From assembly GCA_035763085.1 (NCBI GenBank), contig DASUBV010000219.1, positions 1 to 27,957 of the forward strand: a stretch of 27,957 nucleotides of DNA, read 5' to 3'. This DNA comes from DASUBV01 sp035763085 (GTDB taxonomy: Bacteria; Actinomycetota; Actinomycetes; Streptosporangiales; Streptosporangiaceae). Position numbers and translations under genes: made by a program. This document shows, piece by piece, positions 6,312 to 13,750 of this stretch; positions within the stretch are counted from its first letter, which is position 1; each line of letters starts with the position of its first letter. The notes below the pieces were generated by a model, which saw only the letters and a list, made by a program, of their open reading frames with translations, was not told the origin of the DNA and ran no database searches.

Positions 6312-7751
6312 CTAGCGATGGCCCGCGAGCAGGTCACCGGCGGCGGCGATGCCGCGCTCGATGGCTGACTCGCTGACGTTGCCGAAGCCCAGGACCAGCT
6401 GCGGCGGCGCGCCGTCCCGGCTGGCCCGGGAACGGAACTCGCTCATCCCGTACAGGCCGACTGACCGCTCCCGCGCGGCGGCGACCACCTCCTGCTCGCT
6501 AGCCGCCTCCGGAAGGTGCGCGACGGCGTGGAACCCGGCGGCCAGCCCGGTGAGCGCGACACCGGGGGCATGCCGGGCCAGCGCCTCGATGAGCACGGCG
6601 CGGCGGCGGGCGTAGGTGGCGCGCATCCGGCGAAGGTGCCGGTCATAGCGGCCGGATTCCAGCAGTGCCGCCAGAGCCAGCTGGTCCAGGCCGGAGCTGC
6701 CCCGGTCGCTGAGCTGCTTGTGCTCGGCCACCGTGGCGGTCAGGGCGGGCGGCACGAGCATCCAGCCAAGCCGGATGGTCGGGGCCAGTGCCTTGCTGAC
6801 GGTGCCGATGGTGAGCACCCGGCCAGGCGCGATTCCCTGCAGCAGGCCGACGGGCTCCCGGTCGTAGCGGAACTCCGAGTCGTAGTCGTCCTCGATGATC
6901 CAGGCGTCGTTGCGGCTGGCCCACTCGGCCAGCTCGTGCCGGCGGCGCGCGGCCAGCACCACGCCCGTGGGCGACTGATGCGCCGGGGTGACCACGACGG
7001 CCCGCGCCCCGGAGGCGGCCAGCGCGGCGACATCCAGGCCGTGCTCGTCCACCGGCACGAAGACGGCCCGGGTGCCCGCCGCGATGGCTGCCTGGACGGA
7101 GCCGCTCGCCGCGAAGTCCCCGTATCCCGGGTCCTCGAACGCCACCGCGGCGACCCCGGCCCCGGCCAGCACCCGGACCGCCAGGCCCAGCCCCTGCGCG
7201 AAGCCGGCGCAGATCACGACGGACCCGGCATCGGCAACGGCGGCCCGGACGCGCCGCTGATAGGCGGCGACGATCTCGCGCAGGGCGGCGGCGCCGCGGG
7301 GATCGCCATAGTCCAGCTCGGCGGTGGCCACCTTGCGGCACGCCTCACGCATCGCCCAGGCCCAGTCGCCGCGCGGGAAGCTGGCCAGGTCGGGCACGCC
7401 GGACCGGAAGTCGGCGATCAGCCGCGCCGGCGGCGCCGCCCGGACGGGCGGGGCGGGCGGCCCGGCTGCGCCGGGGCGGGCGCAGCTGGCCACCCGGGTA
7501 GCCGAGCCGGCCCGGCTGTCCAGGTATCCCTCGGCCAGCAGCTGGGTGTAGCACTCCTGTACCAGACCGCGGGAGACCTGCAGGTCACGGGCAAGTTCAC
7601 GGGAGGAAGGCAGCCGCTCGCCGACGGCCAGGCGGCCGTCCCGGATTGCGTCGCGGATCCCGGACTGCAGCTGCGACCCGAGCGGCTCGGCGCTGCCGCG
7701 ATCGAGCCGCAGGAGCAGCCCCGGACCCAAACCGGACCACTGAATCGCCAT
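6312..7751 (-). CDS. MocR-type (GntR-HTH plus aminotransferase) transcriptional regulator
   Basis: A 479-residue fusion. Residues about 15-80 are a GntR winged helix: PLGSQLQSGIRDAIRDGRLAVGERLPSSRELARDLQVSRGLVQECYTQLLAEGYL. Residues about 110-475 are a fold-type I aminotransferase domain with the PLP signatures VVVTPAHQSPTGV, IIEDDYDSEFRYDREP and the Schiff-base lysine in IGTVSKALAPTIRLGWMLVPP. In characterised MocR proteins (PdxR, GabR, EhuR) the PLP domain senses vitamin B6 or an amine/amino acid and drives DNA binding. Here the protein is divergent from an MFS transporter with only 47 bp between start codons, so the transporter is the probable target. The ATG at 7751 has a TAAAGT -10 eight bases upstream and no Shine-Dalgarno. 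Confidence 0.93.
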   Translation of the reverse strand: MAIQWSGLGPGLLLRLDRGSAEPLGSQLQSGIRDAIRDGRLAVGERLPSSRELARDLQVSRGLVQECYTQLLAEGYLDSRAGSATRVASCARPGAAGPPAPPVRAAPPARLIADFRSGVPDLASFPRGDWAWAMREACRKVATAELDYGDPRGAAALREIVAAYQRRVRAAVADAGSVVICAGFAQGLGLAVRVLAGAGVAAVAFEDPGYGDFAASGSVQAAIAAGTRAVFVPVDEHGLDVAALAASGARAVVVTPAHQSPTGVVLAARRRHELAEWASRNDAWIIEDDYDSEFRYDREPVGLLQGIAPGRVLTIGTVSKALAPTIRLGWMLVPPALTATVAEHKQLSDRGSSGLDQLALAALLESGRYDRHLRRMRATYARRRAVLIEALARHAPGVALTGLAAGFHAVAHLPEAASEQEVVAAARERSVGLYGMSEFRSRASRDGAPPQLVLGFGNVSESAIERGIAAAGDLLAGHR

Positions 7752-7759
7752 CGAATTGG

Positions 7760-7765
7760 ACTTTA
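7760..7765 (-). promoter_or_regulatory. Leaderless -10 box of the MocR gene (TAAAGT on minus)
   Basis: TAAAGT reads 8 nt before the MocR ATG (7751). It overlaps the -35 proposed for the MFS gene, so the divergent promoters interlock. Confidence 0.45.
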
Positions 7766-7791
7766 CCAGTGATCCGGCTGGCTTCTAGCCT
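7762..7791 (+). promoter_or_regulatory. Leaderless promoter of the MFS gene (TTTACC, 18 bp, TAGCCT)
   Basis: A possible -35 TTTACC at 7762-7767, an 18-bp spacer and -10 TAGCCT at 7786-7791 are followed by 7 nt and the ATG at 7799. No ribosome site is present. The adjacent GGAC-containing repeats (around 7735 and 7757) are candidate MocR contact points. Confidence 0.45.
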
Positions 7792-7798
7792 CTGAGTC

Positions 7799-9055
7799 AT
7801 GCCCACGATGAGCTGCGCCGAGACCACCGCCCCCCGCCCCGCCTCCGCTCCGGCCGTCCGGCCGCCGCGCCTGGTCAGCCCGGTCCTGGCCCTGGTCTTC
7901 GTGGCCTCGTTCGGCACCCTGACCAGCTTCTACCTGCTGCTGGCGGTAGCACCGGTGCTCGTCGCCGCGTCCGGCGCCGGCGGCGCGGGCGCCGGGCTGG
8001 CGACCGGCGCGCTGATGCTGTCCGGAGTGGCCGCCGAGTTCGCCGCCCCGGCGCTGATCGCCCGGCTCGGCAACCGGGCGGTGCTGGCCCTGGGCGCGGT
8101 CCTGCTCGGAGCCCCGGCCCTGGCCCTGCTGGCGGGCGGCGGCATGGCCGTGATCACCGCGGTGTGCGTGGTACGCGGCCTGGGCTTCGGCCTCACCGTC
8201 GTGGTGACCGGCGCGCTGACCGCCGAGCTGGTGCCCGCTGAGCGCCGCGGCGAGGGCGCCGGGGTCTCCGGCGTGGTGTCCTGCGTGCCGGCGGTCGTCG
8301 CCCTGCCGGCCGGGATCTGGCTGGCCGGCCACCTGGGCCCGGCGCCGGTCATCGTCATCGCCGCGGCCGCCGCGCTCGCCCCGCTGGCGGTCATGCCGTG
8401 GCTGCCCGGCCCGGCGCGCCGCCGCTCCGCAGCGGCGATCCGGGGTGCCGGCGGTGCCGCGGCCGTGATGCCGGCCGCGGCGGACCCGACCGGGCGTCCC
8501 GCCGGGCTGCTGGCCGCGCTGCGCCAGCCCGCCCTGCGCCGCCCGGCGCTGACCTTCGCCGCCGTCACAGTATCCGCCGGCGTGGTCGTGGCCTTCCTCC
8601 CGCTGGCCGCCGGCGCCTCCGGCAGCACTGCGGCCGCCGCCCTGTTCGCCGAGGCCCTGGCCGCGACCGCGACCCGGTGGTGGGCCGGCCGGCACGGCGA
8701 CCGGCACGGCCACGCCCGGCTGCTGGTCCCCGGCCTGATCACCGCCGCGGCGGGGATGGCCCTGCTGGCCGCCAGCACTAGCCCGGCGGCCGCCGTCGCC
8801 GGCATGATCGCGTTCGGCGCCGGCTTCGGGACCATCCAGAACGCGTCCTTCGCGCTGCTGATGAACCGCGTCCCGGCGGCCAGCTTCGGCACGGCCAGCG
8901 CGCTATGGAACCTGGCCTACGACGCCGGCTACGGCGCCGGGCCGGCTGTCCTGGGCCTGCTCGTCGGCCACACCGGCTACGCGGCCGGATTCGCCCTCAC
9001 TGCCGCCCTCATCCTCACCGCACTGCGCCCGGCCCGCCGCGAGCGCCGCAGCTGA
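7799..9055 (+). CDS. Major facilitator superfamily transporter
   Basis: A 418-residue integral membrane protein with about 12 hydrophobic segments, beginning with VSPVLALVFVASFGTLTSFYLLLAVAPVLVA (about 26-56). The cytoplasmic loop between the second and third segments has the degenerate MFS signature LIARLGNRAVLALGAVLL. A central hydrophilic loop (about 200-235, PGPARRRSAAAIRG...DPTGRPAG) separates the two six-helix halves. The second half repeats the pattern with ATRWWAGRHGDRHGHARLLVPGLI. It resembles drug or metabolite exporters. Divergence from a MocR regulator suggests it exports or imports an amine- or amino-acid-type compound sensed by the PLP domain. The first 25 residues are Pro/Ala-rich and probably disordered. 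Direction of transport and substrate are not predictable. Confidence 0.9.
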   Translation: MPTMSCAETTAPRPASAPAVRPPRLVSPVLALVFVASFGTLTSFYLLLAVAPVLVAASGAGGAGAGLATGALMLSGVAAEFAAPALIARLGNRAVLALGAVLLGAPALALLAGGGMAVITAVCVVRGLGFGLTVVVTGALTAELVPAERRGEGAGVSGVVSCVPAVVALPAGIWLAGHLGPAPVIVIAAAAALAPLAVMPWLPGPARRRSAAAIRGAGGAAAVMPAAADPTGRPAGLLAALRQPALRRPALTFAAVTVSAGVVVAFLPLAAGASGSTAAAALFAEALAATATRWWAGRHGDRHGHARLLVPGLITAAAGMALLAASTSPAAAVAGMIAFGAGFGTIQNASFALLMNRVPAASFGTASALWNLAYDAGYGAGPAVLGLLVGHTGYAAGFALTAALILTALRPARRERRS

Positions 9056-9124
9056 GCACGGAATGGCCAGCCCGCACGACGGATAACCGACCTCGGGCCT
9101 TTCTGCCTTGCTCCGAACTGTCGC

Positions 9125-9130
9125 TAGGAT
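9125..9130 (+). promoter_or_regulatory. Leaderless -10 box (TAGGAT) of the lipoprotein gene
   Basis: TAGGAT lies 7 nt before the GTG at 9138. The same AGGAT could serve as a weak ribosome site, but the spacing matches the other leaderless starts of the window. Confidence 0.35.
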
Positions 9131-9137
9131 CCATTTC

Positions 9138-9980
9138 GTGGCGGGGAAGACACGGCGCGTGCTCATGCCTGCTGCGCACCGCCTGCCCGGCGCGCACATC
9201 GCGGCGATCATCGGTTTCGCGGGCATGCTGGCGCTCGCGGGCTGCGGCGAGAGCACCGGCAGCCCCGGTCCCACCCCTACCGGCACCAGAACCAGCGGCG
9301 CGTCTGCGCCGCCCAGCCCGAGTGCTCAGGTCCTGACCCAGCTGATGGTCAAGCAGGACTTGACCGCGCTGGACCGCGGCGTGTTGACCTACCGGCTCCC
9401 GAATACCGTGCGCACCAGCCAGCCCTTTACCCTGAAGGTCACGATCACCGATGTCGGAAAGGGCAAGCCGGGCGTCATTTCCGCGACCGAGGCCTCCCGA
9501 CGGCTGGGCCTGACCGTTTTCCCGAAAGACATCCCGACGGGGGCCTTCGTAGGCCTGACGATAGTTTCCTGCGCCAATCTGACCTGTCATCCGCTGAACC
9601 CCCGGGCTGCCCAGCCGATCATCAGCGCGGGCAGCAGTCAGACCTGGGGCTGGCAGATTACGCCCGGCAGTCCGGGCCCGGCTTCGCTGGTCATCAACGC
9701 GACGACCTTCGAGGGCCAGAGCACCACCTCGCTTAGCCAGGTCCTGGTGCCGATCTCGATGAAGGTCATGGCCAGCACCGGGTTCGCCGAGCAGCAGCGC
9801 AGCAAGAGCCGGCACCGGGCGCTTGCCTCGGCCAAGGGCTTCCTGGACACCACGACCGGCCTGATCACCTCGGTCGGCGGCGCCGTCGCCGTCCTGGCGG
9901 GCGGGTTCGCCTGGGTCTCACGCCAGCTGAAGAGGAGAAAGAAGCGCCGCCCGAAAAGCAGCCCGCACAACGGCGGGTAA
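9138..9980 (+). CDS. Lipoprotein with additional C-terminal transmembrane anchor, function unknown
   Basis: A 280-residue exported protein. The N-terminus has basic residues (KTRR), a hydrophobic stretch (IAAIIGFAGMLALAG) and a lipobox LAGC with Cys36 as the lipidated residue. A Ser/Thr/Pro/Gly-rich spacer follows (37-65). Residues about 75-220 are beta-rich, with VRTSQPFTLKVTITDVG like an immunoglobulin-type domain and one cysteine pair in VSCANLTCHP. Near the C-terminus a hydrophobic segment (about 235-258) precedes a strongly basic tail, RRKKRRPKSS, which fits a stop-transfer anchor with a cytosolic end. The protein would thus be held at both ends. I do not recognise a family. G+C is lower than in its neighbours. 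An ATG at 9165 is an alternative start. The gene is convergent with the PPOX gene. Confidence 0.8.
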   Translation: MAGKTRRVLMPAAHRLPGAHIAAIIGFAGMLALAGCGESTGSPGPTPTGTRTSGASAPPSPSAQVLTQLMVKQDLTALDRGVLTYRLPNTVRTSQPFTLKVTITDVGKGKPGVISATEASRRLGLTVFPKDIPTGAFVGLTIVSCANLTCHPLNPRAAQPIISAGSSQTWGWQITPGSPGPASLVINATTFEGQSTTSLSQVLVPISMKVMASTGFAEQQRSKSRHRALASAKGFLDTTTGLITSVGGAVAVLAGGFAWVSRQLKRRKKRRPKSSPHNGG

Positions 9981-10009
9981 CCTGCGGCAGCGAAGCCAGG
10001 CGGCCGCGG

Positions 10010-10519
10010 TCACCAGGGCTGGGTGGCGCTGGTCCAGTGGCTGAGGGTGTCGATGTCGGTCATCTTGTGCACGTGCCGCGGCGGGGTGGCGAACGTCGCG
10101 TACGGCCGGACCCGGATGACCACCCGCTGCTCCTCGCGGGACAGCTGGGCGATCTGCTCGCGCCGCTCGTCGGGGACGGGCTCGCCCGCCATGATCCCGA
10201 TGATCTGGCGCAGCACGTCAGCGGCCTGCTCCTGGTCGGTCTCCAGCACCGCGCTGCCGTAGACCTGCAGGTAGGTGACCGGCCAGTTCTCATCGAGGAT
10301 GCACAGGCTGACCTGCTCGCTGCGCTGCACGGCGCGGGCCTTGGCCCGGGTGGCCATGGTGGAGACCAGGATGTCGTCGCCCTCCATGACGTAGTAGACG
10401 ACAGTCATGGCCGGGCCGTGCTCCTGCCGGGCGTAGCCGAACACGCAGGTGCGGTGGTCGCGGACGAACTGGCGCCGCTGCCCGGAGGTCATCTCGCCCG
10501 GCGGAAGCTGCACTGCCAC
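10010..10519 (-). CDS. Pyridoxamine 5'-phosphate oxidase-fold (PPOX/F420-binding) protein
   Basis: A 169-residue split-barrel flavin/F420-binding protein. The PPOX pattern is clear: MTSGQRRQFVRDHRTCVFGYAR, MTVVYYVMEGDDILVSTMATRAKARAVQRSEQVSLCILDE, then VTYLQVYGSAVLETDQEQAADVLRQIIG and VVIRVRPYATFATPP. The STMATRAKARAVQR segment is the usual cofactor phosphate-binding region. The GTG at 10519 is preferred because AGGAG lies 9 bases upstream; a GTG at 10558 and an ATG at 10492 are alternatives. Family members reduce or oxidise small molecules with FMN or F420. There is no clear partner; the neighbouring membrane hydrolase gene on the same strand is separated by a strong hairpin. Confidence 0.85.
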   Translation of the reverse strand: MAVQLPPGEMTSGQRRQFVRDHRTCVFGYARQEHGPAMTVVYYVMEGDDILVSTMATRAKARAVQRSEQVSLCILDENWPVTYLQVYGSAVLETDQEQAADVLRQIIGIMAGEPVPDERREQIAQLSREEQRVVIRVRPYATFATPPRHVHKMTDIDTLSHWTSATQPW

Positions 10520-10599
10520 GAAGGGCCGCTCCTGTTCTGCTGATGGCGCCGGGAACACGATGCAGGCGCCGCCGCCCGAGACCGAGACTATGCCCGCGG

Positions 10600-10620
10600 C
10601 CGGGCCTGCGGCAGGCCCGG
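10600..10620. terminator. Perfect GC hairpin, probable terminator of the membrane-hydrolase gene
   Basis: CCGGGCCTG at 10600-10608 pairs perfectly with CAGGCCCGG at 10612-10620 around a 3-base loop. It lies 60 nt past the minus-strand stop at 10680 and upstream of the PPOX gene. It has no U-tract, as is common in actinobacteria. Nothing else is seen in 10520-10679. Confidence 0.55.
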
Positions 10621-10679
10621 GCGGGCACCCGCCGCAGCCGCCGCCGGCCGCCGTGACCGGCGGGCCGCACCGGGTCGGC

Positions 10680-12518
10680 TTAGCGGCCGGGCTGCTCGTG
10701 GCCGGGCACGCAGGGCGGGGACGGCGAGACGTTCTCGGGCATCCGCCAGGCGGTGGCCGCGGCGGCCATGGTCTCGGCGACCTCCTGCAAGCCGGACTGG
10801 GTGCGGACCTGCTGGCCGGCCAGGAAGCTGGAGATGATCGGCGCCACGACCGGGTCGGTGGCCAGCCCGCCGTGCAGGGCCGGCACGACCACGGCCCTGG
10901 TGGGCAGGGCGCAGGCGGGCAGGGTCAGGGCATCGGCCAGCGGGAGCACGACCAGCCAGCGGAACGGGCTATGCCGGGCGACCTCGGCGGCGGCGCCGGC
11001 GAAGTGGGCGCCGGACTTGTTGACCGAGCTGATCAGGGTCTGCGCACCGGAGGAGCCGTACGGGGACAGGCTGCCGATGAAGCCGACCATCGCCCGCAGC
11101 TCGTAGCCGGGGACCAGGCCCCGGTCGCCGTCGGGGTCCGGGCCGCCGTCGGCGGGATAACTGACCTGGCCGGGCGCGACGATGGGGCTGAGCAGGACCA
11201 CCGAGCCGAGCGGCACGTGCTTGTGCCGGGCCAGCATGGCGTACAGGCCCAGGGTGCCCTCGCTCTCGGCGACGACGTCCACCGGGCGGCCGGTGCGCTG
11301 ATGCAGGTGCTGCACCTGGTCCGCGATGCGGTCACCGAGCTCGGCCAGCGGCAGGTTGCTGGCCGAGCGCCCGTAGGGCAGCGGGTGGCCGGCCGGGCTC
11401 AGCCCGCGGTAGGAGAACTGCTGGACGACGCCGCCGGGGTCCAGGTCAGCCAGTGCGGCCGGGTTGGCGCAGCAGGTGGAGCCGAAGCCGCGCACCTCCA
11501 GCACTGCCGAGCCGGCCGTGCGGTCCACGGGGATGCCAGGCCCGCCCGCGCGGGCGCCGTGCTGGTCCGGCCCTGGCGCGGGTCCGGGCTGCTGCACGGC
11601 CGCCGCGGCGGCGTGCCCCGACCCCTGCCCGGCGGAGAAGGCCAGCCGGACGACGCCGACGACCAGGATCACGGCCATGACGACCGCCAGCGGGGCCAGC
11701 GGCAGCGGGCGGGGCAGCGGGCGCCCGCCCCGGCCGGGCACGCCGGGCGTCCGGGGCAGGCCCGGCGCACCGGGGACCTCGGGGGCGCCGGAGGCGGCCG
11801 GGGCGCCGGACCGGGCCAGCGCCGGCCGGCGTACCCGGCGGAACTCACGCCGGGGCAGCGCCAGGGCCCGGGTAACCCCGTACCAGGCGCGGGCGTTGAC
11901 CAGGCCGGCCAGCCCGGCCACCGGGATCGCCCAGCCGTGCGGCAGCCAGCCGGTCAGGGCCGCTGCCGCCGACAGCGCCAGGAAGTCGGTGATGGCCCAG
12001 CCGACGGCCCGGGCGGGCGGCAGGATGCGCCACCACCACGGCGCGGCGCCGGCGTGGCTGAGCAGCGTGACGATCAGCAGCAGCGCCGGCAAAGTCGCCA
12101 GCAGCGGCCAGGAGAAGGGCAGCAGCGCCACCCCGAAGGTCATCGTGACCAGCGGGGACAGCAGCACCCCGGACAGCAGCACGGCGGCCAGGCCGCAGCC
12201 GAGCAGCAACCTCAGCCGGGGCGGGGCGACGCCGCGCGGCCAGGCCAGGCGGACCAGCCCGGCACCGGTCAGGGTGCGGGCCACGGCCAGCGCGGCCAGC
12301 ATGAGGATGAACCCGGCCCAGGACCCGCCGTACCCGTACAGCCAGCGCAGGTCATGGAAGACGGCCAGCGGCCCGAGCGCGGTGACCTGGGGAGCCAGCG
12401 CGCGGGCAGCGGGCGCCAGCCATAGCAGCAGCGCAGCCTCCGCCATCGCGCCGCCCGAGGCAGCCAGGATTAGCCCCCGATGCGCGACGAACCCGGCACG
12501 GCCTCGCAGGCGCGTCAC
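10680..12518 (-). CDS. Polytopic membrane protein with C-terminal alpha/beta-hydrolase domain
   Basis: A 612-residue two-part protein. Residues 1-195 contain about five hydrophobic segments (roughly 13-36, 67-91, two within 102-156, and 170-195). A Pro/Gly/Ala-rich linker with GAPEVPGAPGLPRTPGVPG-like repeats follows (about 234-273), then one more membrane segment (274-294, LAVVMAVILVVGVVRLAF). Residues about 335-600 look like an extracytoplasmic alpha/beta hydrolase. The nucleophile is Ser419 in AESEG, an AxSxG variant of GxSxG, and a late His occurs in VVPALHGGLATDP. The domain could act on lipids or envelope esters; the substrate is unknown. GTG 12518 is chosen because GGAGG lies 11 nt upstream and the membrane segment then starts at the expected distance. 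A longer frame upstream is not supported. Confidence 0.75.
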   Translation of the reverse strand: MTRLRGRAGFVAHRGLILAASGGAMAEAALLLWLAPAARALAPQVTALGPLAVFHDLRWLYGYGGSWAGFILMLAALAVARTLTGAGLVRLAWPRGVAPPRLRLLLGCGLAAVLLSGVLLSPLVTMTFGVALLPFSWPLLATLPALLLIVTLLSHAGAAPWWWRILPPARAVGWAITDFLALSAAAALTGWLPHGWAIPVAGLAGLVNARAWYGVTRALALPRREFRRVRRPALARSGAPAASGAPEVPGAPGLPRTPGVPGRGGRPLPRPLPLAPLAVVMAVILVVGVVRLAFSAGQGSGHAAAAAVQQPGPAPGPDQHGARAGGPGIPVDRTAGSAVLEVRGFGSTCCANPAALADLDPGGVVQQFSYRGLSPAGHPLPYGRSASNLPLAELGDRIADQVQHLHQRTGRPVDVVAESEGTLGLYAMLARHKHVPLGSVVLLSPIVAPGQVSYPADGGPDPDGDRGLVPGYELRAMVGFIGSLSPYGSSGAQTLISSVNKSGAHFAGAAAEVARHSPFRWLVVLPLADALTLPACALPTRAVVVPALHGGLATDPVVAPIISSFLAGQQVRTQSGLQEVAETMAAAATAWRMPENVSPSPPCVPGHEQPGR

Positions 12519-12594
12519 GTTTCCAGTAGCCTCCCTCCTGGTCAGAAGGGGCGCACTCCAGCATCGGCTGAAATTGCAGGCTCGTCCGGTCCCA

Positions 12595-12600
12595 ATTCTA
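12595..12600 (-). promoter_or_regulatory. Candidate -10 (TAGAAT on minus) for the membrane-hydrolase gene
   Basis: TAGAAT reads on the minus strand about 76 nt before the GTG at 12518, giving a leader of about 70 nt with a ribosome site. The -35 region is weak. The rest of the 222-bp gap (12519-12740) shows no gene. Confidence 0.3.
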
Positions 12601-12740
12601 CGTCTGTGCCCCGGCTGGGCCTGCCCGGCCGGGTGCCCCGGCACACCCGCCGGCGGCCGCCAGATTGCCCGGGCAGGCGCATCCCCGGCCTTTGCCCAGC
12701 CGGCACTCATCAGCCGCGAAAGCCGTTCATAACAGCGCCG

Positions 12741-13670
12741 TCACGCCGTCGCGCTCAGGTCGCCGGACACCGCGATCGCCCGCAGCTGCGCGTCGGCCCG
12801 GCCGGTCACCGGGTTCTCGCCGCGCCGGCCGGCCAGGTCGGCGAGCGCCAGCAGGTCGGCCGCCCGGGCCCGGCGCAGCAGCAGGTCCCTGGCCGCCGCC
12901 GGGTCCAGGGCGGCCAGCCCGTCCAGGTGCCCGGCCACCTCCAGGTAGCCGTCCAGCACCGCGTCAGCGAAGACCGGCTCCCGGTCAAACCGCAGCAGAT
13001 TACCCAGATCGGGCCCCGGCGCCCCGGCATGGGCGAACTCCCAGTCCAGCAGGCCGGTCAGCGCCCCGGACTCCAGGTCGATCAGCAGGTTCTTGGCGTT
13101 GAAGTCGCTGTGCACCAGGCAGTGCCGGGGGACCTCGTCCAGCAGGTCCTGCGCCGTCGCGGCCACGGCCAGCAGCCCGCGGTAGTCCGCCTCGGGCCAG
13201 GCGGCCAGGGCGGACTCGGCGCGCAGGTGCCCGATCCAGGCCTCCAGGCCGCCGCCGACCTGCCACGGCTCGATCCGCAGGCGGGCGTCGGTGAACTGGC
13301 CGGCCCGCGGCATCGGCATCTGGGCCAGCCGGCCCAGCACCCGCCCCAGGCCACGCCCCGCCCGGCCGCGAGCCGGGGCGCTCAGGCCGGGCAGGCAGGC
13401 ATCCAGCCGCTCCCCCGGCAGGAACGAGGTGACCAGCACGCCCGGCGTGCCGGCCACCGGGTCGGGGCGGCGCAGCTCCAGGACCTGCGGTACCGGCAGC
13501 AGCCCGCGGACCAGCTGCAGCACGGCGGCGTCGATGGCCGCGGCCTCGCTGCCCCGCCGGGCACCGCGGCCGGCGTAGACGCGGACCACCGTCCGCTCGC
13601 CTGCCGCGTCAGCCACGAAGGTCTCGCCGCTGAAGCCACCCGCCAGCGGCACCAGCCCGTCGCTCCCCAT
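12741..13670 (-). CDS. APH/choline-kinase-family phosphotransferase
   Basis: A 309-residue small-molecule kinase of the aminoglycoside phosphotransferase fold. The N-lobe has LAGGFSGETFVA (glycine-rich loop, 9-20) and VVRVYAG, where the usual ATP-contacting Lys is Arg30. The hinge is VLVTSFLPGERLD. The catalytic loop is HSDFNAKNLL (His187-Asp189-Asn194) and the metal-binding strand is GLLDWEFAHAG (Asp209), followed by PDLGNLLRFDREP. ATG 13670 has an AGGGTGG ribosome site. It lies 80 bp downstream of the permease gene on the same strand, so it may be the last gene of the TetR-controlled operon. APH-fold kinases include choline, ethanolamine, hydroxylysine and antibiotic kinases; in this context a metabolic amine or alcohol kinase is more likely than a resistance gene. 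That is inference. Confidence 0.85.
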   Translation of the reverse strand: MGSDGLVPLAGGFSGETFVADAAGERTVVRVYAGRGARRGSEAAAIDAAVLQLVRGLLPVPQVLELRRPDPVAGTPGVLVTSFLPGERLDACLPGLSAPARGRAGRGLGRVLGRLAQMPMPRAGQFTDARLRIEPWQVGGGLEAWIGHLRAESALAAWPEADYRGLLAVAATAQDLLDEVPRHCLVHSDFNAKNLLIDLESGALTGLLDWEFAHAGAPGPDLGNLLRFDREPVFADAVLDGYLEVAGHLDGLAALDPAAARDLLLRRARAADLLALADLAGRRGENPVTGRADAQLRAIAVSGDLSATA

Positions 13671-13750
13671 CTGGCCACCCTGGCACTGCCTGCCGACAGC
13701 CGCGGGGACGGGCCCGGCCAGTACGCAGGGGGCCGCGGTGCGGGCCGCTG

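Noticed and set aside
11730..11830. GAP/PGV-type short repeats in the membrane hydrolase as a possible mobile or CRISPR-like repeat
   Set aside because: They are in frame, encode a Pro/Gly linker and are irregular in length.
10449..12425. 658-codon plus-strand open frame opposite the membrane-hydrolase gene
   Set aside because: Translation is Gly/Gln/Arg repeats with no domain; the minus strand has membrane segments and a hydrolase motif.
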